Shown piece after piece: positions 34,801 through 41,827 of a stretch of DNA of 64,000 nt. Both the position numbers and the translations under genes were made by a program. The first letter of the stretch is position 1. Every line of letters begins with the position of its first letter. Source of the DNA: Labilithrix sp. (GTDB lineage: Bacteria; Myxococcota_A; Polyangia; Polyangiales; Polyangiaceae); assembly GCA_019637175.1 (NCBI GenBank), contig JAHBWD010000033.1:1-64000 (forward strand). Reading direction: 5' to 3'. The notes under the pieces were generated by a model. The model ran no database searches. It saw only the letters and a program-made list of their open reading frames with translations, and was not told the DNA's origin.

Positions 34801-35061
34801 GAGCTCGTGGGCCACGCTCATCCAGAGCACCCACAAGAGGTTCGTGAAGCCTTCGATCGGCGCCTCGCCGATGTTCCACACGAGGCCGTGGCCGTCGGCG
34901 AGGTGACGCGCGTAGCGCATCGAGATCATCGCGTCTTCGAAGAGCACGAAGTAGCGCGCGCCTCCGACGGAGAAGCTCGTTCGGAGGATGAAGAGCACGT
35001 AGAACGCGAGCGCCGCGAGCGCGACCCAGAGGCGCCCCTTCGAAGACGAGCTCGCGCTCAC
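31837..35061 (-). CDS. Membrane glycosyltransferase (AftB-like) fused to acyltransferase 3 (OafA-like)
   Basis: A 1074-residue integral membrane protein. The first 600 or so residues are a multi-pass GT-C-like region with ISMRYARHLADGHGLVWN and GFTNLLW, the N-terminal signature seen in AftB-type arabinofuranosyltransferase relatives. After an acidic linker (about 655-685) the C-terminal 385 residues are an acyltransferase 3 domain: TLDGMRGIAVLLVLMFH, DLFFVLSGYLITRGL, RRVLRIFPLYY and WSLAIEEQFYFVWP. The chain could glycosylate and O-acylate the same polymer at the inner membrane. The GTG start overlaps the stop of the kinase gene (GTGA), tying the two together. Confidence 0.88.
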   Translation of the reverse strand: MSASSSSKGRLWVALAALAFYVLFILRTSFSVGGARYFVLFEDAMISMRYARHLADGHGLVWNIGEAPIEGFTNLLWVLWMSVAHELGLSESKISLFIMLTGIAILITTGLVAAKIARKLTTAAWVPLAVLAATLFDYPLVFWTLRGMEVGALTVIVYTLLWLALENEDEFSLPRTLAMGALTAGALLIRSDSVVPVGLISLYGFLTCSRRWLFAAVIGAFAGTAVGGQTVFRKQYFHESLPNTYFLKLYKISTLARVKRGLFVALQVLALHLAVPLSVAFASVFSLGEKPEGGLRGWLQVLRDDRSVRRLVLLGTIFVAQIGYATYVGGDAWEWMLYANRYMCVGMPALILLVAVLLSRVIAAATDTERMALFVRRLSVAFIVSGLVLVALNGYAKKFPEPGIAATMVFSKVAFAAGGAFLFLGFLLRLRDLREGIPEGLSALARRLASKKTVVGAALLAMTIVWLPCHLLPFGRWATGNAAQYKDEANYTRLGVLIRETTPPSLRMAVAAAGATPYFAQRPTEDLLGKNDRHVAKLAPRGVFSPGHDKWDYAYSLGERKSDLIVETVDVNPVDEAYIASLGFETLPNGMRLRADAPVARRDLIGREMVSGETLHAALAEIKAALPPALVTVDILMVLAFGLVVAVAFRATVKDHETFDDLDDAAPTSDEALDEASQASLKGADARAIPTLDGMRGIAVLLVLMFHFAWTFPGDDPTTAVSLTEKVAARAHAFLWSGWTGVDLFFVLSGYLITRGLVAPSKKPLGTRLRMFWMRRVLRIFPLYYAFVIVGTVAALVIGARWIPTLSYWLYMQNYALAFDDEVLRWTAHFWSLAIEEQFYFVWPIVALVVSRRRLIPTILILVPAVVLIRGGMIFKGGHVETLQAWLKDEHSIAKFVYRATFSRADGLLLGAFVAVTQREVSHPVSKAWRRLRFPVFIATALALSGLYVLANGLNDYDRRIMGIGYVALALFFASTISMCADAVIGERTRKLLSWSPLVACGKVSYGMYIFHWPLVVLLVPYLTRMQATMGVGTQMALCSAVIVGGIAIIYVAASISFRFFESPFLKLKGRFHD

Positions 35062-35972
35062 GACGAGCCCCGGGGGTCGGCCGCGTCGGTCACGAGGCGC
35101 GCGAGATCGTCGAGCATCTCCTCCGCCTTGACGTAGCGCTCGGCGGGCCTGCGGCGCAGTGCCTTCGTGATGATCCGCTCGAAGCCCTTGGCCATCGGAT
35201 CGTCACGTCCGGTCTGGAGCGGCCGCGCCTCTTGCTGCAGCTTCTCGCGCAGGCTCTCCCGGGTGTCGAAGGGGAGCGCCCCGGCGACCGCGCGGTAAAG
35301 GATCGTCGCCGTCGAGTAGACGTCGGAGGCCTCGTTGACGCGGCGCGCGTCGAGCAGCTGCTCCGGGGCCATGTAAGGCACCGTCCCGATCGCAGCGTGC
35401 ATCGACGTGAGGCTGCTCATCTTGCCGCCGGGGTTCTTCACGCGGCTCAAGTTGAAATCGAAGATCACCGCGTGCCATCCGTTCTCGTTCGGACGGAGGA
35501 TCACGTTCTCTGGCTTGATGTCCCGGTGAATGATGCCGATCGATTGCATTTCCGCCACGCCGCTGAGGACGCCCACGCCGAGACCGATCGCGTCTTCCAC
35601 CGAGAATCTCGCGCGCTTCAGCACGTCCGACAGGAGCTCTCCCTGGATGTATTCCATGACCAGTGCCATCCCGAAGGGCGGGCCGGTGAGGAACTCGAAC
35701 ATGCGGGCGATGTGCGGGCTCTGGAGGCGGGAGAGCGCCCACGCCTCGCGGCGGAAGCGCTCGACGCTCTCGCGCGACACCGCGGCTTGGGGGTGGAGCA
35801 CCTTGATCGCCACGCGATCGCTGAAACCGGCCGGTCGGCCGGGGCCCGCCTGGCCTCCGTCCGTGCGACGCGCCAGCCACACCACGCCGAACGCCCCGGA
35901 TCCAAGCAATGATTCGAGGACATAGACCCCGATTTGGGATCCGGGCAAAAGCTGCACTGCGCCATGGTACAC
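35058..35972 (-). CDS. Ser/Thr protein kinase with DFN instead of DFG
   Basis: A 304-residue cytosolic kinase, essentially the catalytic domain only. Seen: glycine loop GSGAFG, ATP lysine Lys57 in AIKVLH, HRDIKPEN with catalytic Asp151, and APE-type APEQLL. The metal-binding loop reads DFN (172-174) rather than DFG, while the Asp itself is kept, so activity may persist with altered activation-loop behaviour. A GTG at 35972 is the assumed start; a second GTG five codons in is possible. It overlaps the membrane glycosyltransferase-acyltransferase gene and probably controls it. Confidence 0.9.
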   Translation of the reverse strand: MYHGAVQLLPGSQIGVYVLESLLGSGAFGVVWLARRTDGGQAGPGRPAGFSDRVAIKVLHPQAAVSRESVERFRREAWALSRLQSPHIARMFEFLTGPPFGMALVMEYIQGELLSDVLKRARFSVEDAIGLGVGVLSGVAEMQSIGIIHRDIKPENVILRPNENGWHAVIFDFNLSRVKNPGGKMSSLTSMHAAIGTVPYMAPEQLLDARRVNEASDVYSTATILYRAVAGALPFDTRESLREKLQQEARPLQTGRDDPMAKGFERIITKALRRRPAERYVKAEEMLDDLARLVTDAADPRGSS

Positions 35973-36037
35973 GCCCCATCGACGATGACGCGACCCCTAA
36001 ACGGCTGACAAACCGCTAACTTGGAATTCGGAGTGCG

Positions 36038-37525
36038 ATGACGGAGGAGGCGCAGAGCTCCCGGGCGCCGGCGCGGGAAGGCATGCTCGCCCTGGGCAAC
36101 GCGGCGAAGCTCGCCGCGTCGATGATCCTCACGTGGGGCGTCGCCCTCATCGTGACGTTCAAGCTCCCGAAGTACCTCGGCCCCGAGCGCTTCGGCCACT
36201 ATCGGTTCGGCGATCAGTTCGCGATGTCGCTCGCCGTCTTCTTGAGCCTCGGCGTCGACACCTACATCTCCCGCGAGATCGCGGTGCGGCCCAAGCACGC
36301 GAGCGACTTCTTCGCCGGCGTCCTCGTGACGCGCGCGCTCGTTCTCCTGCCGCTCGTCGTCGTCGCCTACTTCGTGCTCGACGGCGAGGTGCACGAGCGA
36401 CGCGTCGCCGCCGTGCTCTTCGGCCTCGCCTACGTCTTCACCGCGCTCAACCAGACGTTCCAGCAGACGCTCCAGGCTTCTTCACAGGTCGGAGGTCTCG
36501 CGATCGCCAACGTCGTCGCCAAGGTGCTCTGGGGCGGCGGCACCTTCGCCGCGGTCACGCTCGAGGCGCCCTTCTGGGTGTTGCCGCTGCCGATGGTCTT
36601 CGCCGAGGGCCTCAAGGCCGCGTTCCTCTACGCCGCGACCAAGAGCGCGGTCGATCTGAAGCTCCGCCTCGACTTCGAGGAGACGAAGAAGGTCCTCAAG
36701 ATCGCCTTCCCCTTCTTCATCGCCAACGTCGCGGTCAACCTCGGCTCGTCGATCGACGTCGTGATGCTGGGCAAGATCGTCCCCAAGACCTCGGAGGAGG
36801 TCGGCTGGTACGGCTCCGCGCGTCAGATCGCGCAGCTCTCGGCGCTGCTCTCGCCGATCATGAGCGGCGTGCTCATCCCCATGATGAGCCGCGCCAAGGC
36901 GCGCGACGAGCAGGAGTTCTATCGCATCCTCCGCCGCGGCTTCGAAGCGGTGATCGTGATCTCGATCCCGCTCACGCTGCTCCTCGCGCTCGGCGCCGAG
37001 TTCTGGATCCACGTCACCATCAAAGACAAGTTCCTCCCCGCCGCGGGCAGCCTCCGCTGGCTCGCGCCGACGTTCGTGTTCGCGTACGCCAACGTGCTGC
37101 TCTGGCTCGCGCTCATGATCCTGGATCGATCGTGGACGATCACGATCATCTCCATCGCCGGCCTCGCGCTCCTCCCGCTCTTCATCTTCATCGCCGTCCC
37201 GCTCGCGACGCCGCTCGGCCCCGGAGGCGCCGGCACCGGCGTCGCGATCGCCCTCTCGACGCGCGAGCTCGTCATCGTCCTCACGTTCCTCGCGTTCTTG
37301 CGCGGCAAGGCGCTCGACCGCCGCGGCGCGGCCTCGGCGATCAAGTCGCTCGTGATCTGCGGCGTCGTCATCGCCGTCGATCACTACGTTCCCTTCCACC
37401 CCGTCGTGCGCCTCTCGATCGACGCCGCGCTCTACGGCGCGCTCGCCCTCGCCCTCGGCGTGATCGCGCCGCGCGACATCAAGGCGGTCTTGAAGATGAT
37501 CAAGGACCGAAAGAAAGCCTCGTGA
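36038..37525 (+). CDS. Oligosaccharide flippase (Wzx-like, MOP superfamily)
   Basis: A 495-residue protein with about 12-14 membrane helices. N-terminal NAAKLAASMILTWGVALIVTFKLPKYLGPERFGHY is the typical polysaccharide-biosynthesis flippase start (short motif LGPERFGHYRF seen). SREIAVRP, FFIANVAVNLGSSIDVVMLG and QIAQLSALLSPIM are further family-like parts. It moves lipid-linked repeat units from the inner to the outer leaflet of the cytoplasmic membrane for Wzy-type polymerisation. It diverges from the DFN kinase gene and is followed by a Cys-rich protein and a glycosyltransferase on the same strand. Confidence 0.93.
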   Translation: MTEEAQSSRAPAREGMLALGNAAKLAASMILTWGVALIVTFKLPKYLGPERFGHYRFGDQFAMSLAVFLSLGVDTYISREIAVRPKHASDFFAGVLVTRALVLLPLVVVAYFVLDGEVHERRVAAVLFGLAYVFTALNQTFQQTLQASSQVGGLAIANVVAKVLWGGGTFAAVTLEAPFWVLPLPMVFAEGLKAAFLYAATKSAVDLKLRLDFEETKKVLKIAFPFFIANVAVNLGSSIDVVMLGKIVPKTSEEVGWYGSARQIAQLSALLSPIMSGVLIPMMSRAKARDEQEFYRILRRGFEAVIVISIPLTLLLALGAEFWIHVTIKDKFLPAAGSLRWLAPTFVFAYANVLLWLALMILDRSWTITIISIAGLALLPLFIFIAVPLATPLGPGGAGTGVAIALSTRELVIVLTFLAFLRGKALDRRGAASAIKSLVICGVVIAVDHYVPFHPVVRLSIDAALYGALALALGVIAPRDIKAVLKMIKDRKKAS

Positions 37526-37544
37526 CGCATGCTACGCTCCGATC

Positions 37545-38417
37545 GTGACGCGCCGCAGGTCGACGTGCTTGTCGTGCGGGCTCCTCGGGGTCGTCGCCGC
37601 CGCTTCGTGCCGTGATCCGACGGAGGTAAAGGTCGTCATCACGACCGGCGAAAAGTGCGCGGACATGTCGCGCGTGCAGACCGTCGTCGCGTCGAGCCCT
37701 CTCGTGACCCAAGAGCGGTTTCAGGGCCGGTACACCACCGCGCAGAGCGACGCGTGCGGCGCGGACGGATTCGTGGGAACGCTCGTGATCACGCCGGGCG
37801 GAGCGACGGGCAGCATCCTCGTCGCGGCCGGCGTTCGCGTCGGAGGCGAGCCGCCGCCGGACGCCGCGTCTTGCGCCCAGCCGGAGATCGCCAAGCGCTG
37901 CATCATCGCCCGGCGCGCGTTCGCGTTCATCTCGAACACTTCGCTCTCGCTGCCGATCCGGCTCGATCCGCTGTGCGTGGGCAAGCCATGCGATCCGGCG
38001 ACGACGTGCTTCAAAGGAGCTTGCGTCGACGCGACGGTCACGTGCAACGGCGCCGAGTGCGGTCTGCCGCAAGAGCGACCGGGCGAAGGCAACGTCGACG
38101 GAGGCTCGTTCGACGGCGCCTACGACGCCGACCTCGACGCACCAGGCTTCGAAGACGCCTCGTTCGACGCGCCCGACGGAACCAGCGTCGTCGACGGCGG
38201 CCCCGACGCCGCCGGCGCCGACTCGGGCTTCCCGAGCTGCGGCAACGTCGGCACCGGCTCTCCGTACTGCTACGCGCCGGCGAACGGCACGACCACCGCG
38301 GGCCCGTGTCCGGCGGGCGCGGGCGCGTTCTGCTGCCAGTGCGCCTGCGGCAGCATGGCGGCGAGATGCGAGCCGGGCGGGCCCGCCATGAGCTGCCGCC
38401 CGAACCCGTGCCCATGA
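37545..38417 (+). CDS. Secreted Cys-rich protein, hypothetical
   Basis: A 290-residue exported protein with a GTG start and a lipobox-like ASC at about residue 21-22. It has two Cys-rich parts: CVGKPCDPATTCFKGACVD at about 148-166, and a C-terminal region of about 65 residues with nine or more Cys. They are joined by a Gly/Asp/Ala-rich linker. This is a common build for myxobacterial surface proteins, with no known function. The last bases overlap the next start (ATGA), suggesting co-expression with the glycosyltransferase. Confidence 0.72.
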   Translation: MTRRRSTCLSCGLLGVVAAASCRDPTEVKVVITTGEKCADMSRVQTVVASSPLVTQERFQGRYTTAQSDACGADGFVGTLVITPGGATGSILVAAGVRVGGEPPPDAASCAQPEIAKRCIIARRAFAFISNTSLSLPIRLDPLCVGKPCDPATTCFKGACVDATVTCNGAECGLPQERPGEGNVDGGSFDGAYDADLDAPGFEDASFDAPDGTSVVDGGPDAAGADSGFPSCGNVGTGSPYCYAPANGTTTAGPCPAGAGAFCCQCACGSMAARCEPGGPAMSCRPNPCP

Positions 38418-39091
38418 GCCTCGTCGCCCTCGTTCCCGTCGCGACAGCGATCGAGCCGGAGTGCGAGGCCTCGCTCGCGAAGCTGCGCACGCAGGGCGTG
38501 AAGGTTCGCGTGATGCGCGGAGCTTCGGCCATCGATCAAGCGCGCTCGATGATGGTGCACGACGCGCTCCGCGACGGGTTCACCGAGGTGCTCTGGGTCG
38601 ACGCAGACATCGCGTTCGAGCCGAAGGACGTCGACCTCCTCCTGTCGCACGATCGGCCGTTCGTCTGCGGGATCTATCCGAAGAAGGGCGCGCGAACGCT
38701 GGCGTGTCACACGCTGCCGGAGACGCGCGAGCTCGTGTTCGGCGAAGAGGGCGGGCTCGTCGAGATCCTCTACGCCGCGAGCGGCTTCGCGCTCGTGCGC
38801 GCCTCCGTGTACGCCGCCGTTCGGACCCACAGCGGCCTGCCGACGTGCAACGCGCAGTTCGGCGCACCGTTCGTCCCGTACTACCAACCCATGGTCCACG
38901 AGACGAGCGACGGCCCGTGGTATCTCGCCGAAGACTTCGCCTTCAGCGAGCGCGCGCGAAGGGCTGGGGTCTCGATCTACGCCGACACGCGCATCCGTCT
39001 CCGCCACATCGGCCGCTACGCCTACCAGTGGGAGGATGCGGGCACCGAGCTCAAGCGACACGCGCGCTTCCGCGTCCTGCTCGACCCCTGA
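38414..39091 (+). CDS. GT-A-fold glycosyltransferase-like protein
   Basis: A 225-residue cytosolic protein. VALVPVATAIEPECE starts the fold, ARSMMVHDALRDGFTEVLWVDADIAFEP contains the DxD metal motif (DAD; short form LWVDADIAF), and YLAEDFAFSERARRAG the acidic ED motif. CGIYPKKG follows the DxD. This matches small glycosyltransferases annotated in phage and polysaccharide loci. The ATG overlaps the previous stop by four bases. It likely adds a sugar to the exopolysaccharide or a surface protein. Confidence 0.85.
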   Translation: MSLVALVPVATAIEPECEASLAKLRTQGVKVRVMRGASAIDQARSMMVHDALRDGFTEVLWVDADIAFEPKDVDLLLSHDRPFVCGIYPKKGARTLACHTLPETRELVFGEEGGLVEILYAASGFALVRASVYAAVRTHSGLPTCNAQFGAPFVPYYQPMVHETSDGPWYLAEDFAFSERARRAGVSIYADTRIRLRHIGRYAYQWEDAGTELKRHARFRVLLDP

Positions 39092-39104
39092 GTCGCCGCG
39101 CGCG

Positions 39105-40478
39105 TCAGAAGCGCCCGGGCAGCGGCTGCCACAACAGGCCCGCGTAGACCGTGGCCTGGCTGATGTCGTTGACGCGGATCGCGTTGTCGATGTTCTGGAT
39201 GCCGTAGCGGACGCCGCCGTCGAGCGCGAACGTCGGGTGGATGCGATAGCGCACGCCGCCTTCGGCCTGCACGAGCTGATACTGCGCGACCGATCGCGGC
39301 GTGTTGACGACGCGCGCGTACGAGCCCTGCACGCGCAGCGTCGTGCGATCGACGGTGTAGTTGGTCGCGAGCGTCCCCACGAAGCGCTGCTCGAGCTCGC
39401 CGGAGAAGAGATCGACCCACGGCGTCGCCTTCGCGATGAGGCCGACCTGGAGCCGCTGCCCGTGGCCGGGCGGAGCGCCCATCGGCGGCGCGCCGGGCTC
39501 GAGGCGCACGAGCGGATAGCTGTCGTAGAGCAGGCCCGCCGACGCGATCGAGAACAAGGAGAAGCCGGTGATCTCGTCGCCGCCCACCGTGCCGCCGGCG
39601 ATGAGCTCGGTCGAGAGGTTCTTCGAATACCAGTGGCGCCACGACTGCGTCGCCTCGGCGCGGAGGATGGTCGCGCCCTCGCGATCGTCTTGGAACGCGG
39701 TCACGATGCGCGCCGCGCCGAGGCTCGTGGTGAGACGATCGTCGCGCGTGGCCGCGACCTCGAGCGCGAGCCCGGCGCCGGGGCCCGACGTGAGCGCGAT
39801 GACGCCGCGCGACTCGCTGTCGGCGCCGCCGAACGCGTTGTAGACGAAGCTCGGCGTCAGCGCGACGCGGCGGCTGATGCGGATCGGCACCTGCACCTGC
39901 GTCTGGAGGAAGAGGAGCGTGAGACGCACCGCGATCGTCGAGGGGATGATCGGGTTCGGATCCGGCGGCGGCCCGTCACCCGTCCACGGCGCCTGCACGA
40001 GGAGCGACGTGGTGGTGACCGGTCCGTAGGCGAAGAACTGATAGACCGAGAGCCGGTATCGCTGCCGCAGGATCTCGATGCCGCCGCCGCCGCCGTGCAG
40101 CGTCGAGAGGGGCGTCCGGTTCGGGTCGCGGAGGTTCTCGAGGTTCAGCGTCTCGGGGTTGACGACGTTCTCGTCGATCGTCGGCACCTGGAAGGTGTGC
40201 GTGTAGACGAGGCGTGGCTGATAGAGCGCGACGAAATGGTTCTGCCCGTGCCCCCAGATGAGATCGTAGCGAACGAGCGGATTGAGCTCCGTCTCCGCGG
40301 CCGTCGTGTCGTTGCCGCTGCGAAAGCGTTCCTCGGCGCGCACCTGCACGTAGGCCTGGTTCGCGACGTCCATGTGGACGGGGAAGAACGGCAGCATCGA
40401 CCCTCGCCACCATAACAAGGCTCCGCCTTCGGCGGCATGCAGATTGCGACCCGTCGAATCCATGGCATCCATGAACAC
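39105..40478 (-). CDS. Outer-membrane beta-barrel-like protein lacking a visible signal peptide
   Basis: A 457-residue protein with the alternating pattern of a large barrel and a C-terminal Phe after PLPGR, as required for outer-membrane assembly. Strand-like parts include RLTLLFLQTQVQVPIRISRR and TTLRVQGSYARVV. No signal peptide is seen from the ATG at 40478. The frame is open upstream only to a TAG at about 40560, and the added codons do not give one either. The start may be wrong, the gene may be truncated, or it may be exported unusually. Its 5' end overlaps the divergent gene starting at 40471. Role unknown; the family resembles barrels in myxobacterial polysaccharide export loci. Confidence 0.65.
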   Translation of the reverse strand: MFMDAMDSTGRNLHAAEGGALLWWRGSMLPFFPVHMDVANQAYVQVRAEERFRSGNDTTAAETELNPLVRYDLIWGHGQNHFVALYQPRLVYTHTFQVPTIDENVVNPETLNLENLRDPNRTPLSTLHGGGGGIEILRQRYRLSVYQFFAYGPVTTTSLLVQAPWTGDGPPPDPNPIIPSTIAVRLTLLFLQTQVQVPIRISRRVALTPSFVYNAFGGADSESRGVIALTSGPGAGLALEVAATRDDRLTTSLGAARIVTAFQDDREGATILRAEATQSWRHWYSKNLSTELIAGGTVGGDEITGFSLFSIASAGLLYDSYPLVRLEPGAPPMGAPPGHGQRLQVGLIAKATPWVDLFSGELEQRFVGTLATNYTVDRTTLRVQGSYARVVNTPRSVAQYQLVQAEGGVRYRIHPTFALDGGVRYGIQNIDNAIRVNDISQATVYAGLLWQPLPGRF

Positions 40479-41007
40479 GAACAGGTCCGGCCGAGCCTCC
40501 GGCTCGAGCCGGGTGACGGTGGACCACGACGAGATCCGAAGCTGGGTGGAGTCGCACGGCGGCTATCCTGCACGGGTCAAAGGAACAGGGCGGCTGGGCG
40601 ACGCCGGCATCTTGCGCATCGACCACCCCGCGTCCCGCGGAACCGAAGCCCTCGAGAGGGTTCGCTGGGACGAATGGTTCGACACGTTCGAAGAGAACGA
40701 TCTCGCGTTCGTCTACGCCGATCCTCGGAGCCGCCTTTCGAAGCTTGTCGCGCGTGTCGCGGTGGCCGATCAGCTGCGCGGCCGCCCGCGCGCGAAGCGC
40801 AGGCGCGCGAGCACGGCCGCCTCGCCCCGCCGTGGCGTCGCGACGAAGCGCACCGCCGCGAAGAAGCGCGCCAAGACGACGCGGGTGAAGCGCGTGACGG
40901 CGCGCCCCGCGGTCAAGCGCACCACGGTGAAGAAGACGCGGGCCAAGCGCCCGCGCGTGCGTGCCGCGAAGCGCACGACGCGGACGGGCCGCGCGCGTCG
41001 CGCGTGA
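40471..41007 (+). CDS. Small protein with histone-H1-like Lys/Arg-rich tail
   Basis: A 178-residue protein (ATG 40471; a GTG at 40513 is possible). The N-domain (about 15-100) contains VDHDEIRSWVESHGGYPARV, a GDAGILRIDHP core and RWDEWFDTFEENDLAFVY, a pattern I have seen in many uncharacterised proteobacterial proteins. The C-terminal 80 residues are dense in Lys/Arg/Ala/Thr (KRTAAKKRAKTTRVKR), like histone H1 or AlgP tails. It probably binds nucleic acid through the tail. Its start region overlaps the divergent barrel gene by eight bases. Confidence 0.8.
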   Translation: MNTNRSGRASGSSRVTVDHDEIRSWVESHGGYPARVKGTGRLGDAGILRIDHPASRGTEALERVRWDEWFDTFEENDLAFVYADPRSRLSKLVARVAVADQLRGRPRAKRRRASTAASPRRGVATKRTAAKKRAKTTRVKRVTARPAVKRTTVKKTRAKRPRVRAAKRTTRTGRARRA

Positions 41008-41109
41008 CCGTCACCCTCCCTTCGCGAGCGCCTCCCGCGCGGGCGCTCGCGAGGGCGCGTGATCGCGCGGCTCGTCGATCGCGCGGCTCGACCCTACGCT
41101 CGGGGGAGG

Positions 41110-41823
41110 ATGGACGGCCCCCGCACGCTCGAGTCCGACATCGTCGTCCGCGGCGTGACGATCCCCGCCGGCTCGACCTTCCACGACGAAGAGCCCTTCG
41201 ATCACCGCATCTTCGTGCTCTCGCGGAGCACGGTCGTCCACGGCGCGCGCGTCGCGAAGGGCGGGACGCTCGAGGTATGGCCGTTTCCGCCGCCCGTCTC
41301 CGTCGTCGTCAGCGCCCTGCTCTTGCCGCTCTATCCTTGGTTCGCGTGGCGCACGTACCGCGACGTCGTGGCGCCCGCGCGCTTCGGCGTCGAGCCTGTC
41401 GAGCCCCTGATCGTCGACGGCGTCGAGATCCGCGCAGGCGATCGCGTCTGGCTCGAGCGCCGCGGCATCGCGTCGCTCACGATCGGCTCACCCCGCGTGA
41501 TCGAAGGTCACGCCCTCGAGACCGGCACCGTCATGTTCGCGACGGGCGGCCGGCCGCGGTCCGTCATCCTCTACCGCTCGCAGGCGCTCGGCGGCCTCCC
41601 GTGCTTCGGCTCGGGCCTCGTGGGCACCGACGTGCTCCTCGACGAAGCCGGGCGCGTCCGTCGCTGCGTGCTCTCGGAGGACGCGCTCGTCGACGGACGC
41701 CGATACGCCCGCGGCACGCGCCTCGATCTCGACGAGAGCGGCCGCGTGCGCGCGACGAAGGCGATGAACGTCGACGTCGCGCTCTACACGCCGCGTCCCG
41801 ACGTCATGAACCGCTTCGGTTGA
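41110..41823 (+). CDS. Hypothetical membrane-associated beta-helix-like protein
   Basis: About 237 residues from the ATG at 41110. A GTG at 41059 would add 17 residues and is possible because GGGGGAGG abuts the ATG too closely to act as its ribosome site. Repeated short beta motifs (IVVRGVTIPAGSTF, GVEIRAGDRVWLE, GHALETGTVMF) frame one hydrophobic segment (VVVSALLLPLYPWFAW). No family is recognised. It converges with the Wzz gene with four bases between them. Confidence 0.65.
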   Translation: MDGPRTLESDIVVRGVTIPAGSTFHDEEPFDHRIFVLSRSTVVHGARVAKGGTLEVWPFPPPVSVVVSALLLPLYPWFAWRTYRDVVAPARFGVEPVEPLIVDGVEIRAGDRVWLERRGIASLTIGSPRVIEGHALETGTVMFATGGRPRSVILYRSQALGGLPCFGSGLVGTDVLLDEAGRVRRCVLSEDALVDGRRYARGTRLDLDESGRVRATKAMNVDVALYTPRPDVMNRFG

Positions 41824-41827
41824 GCGA

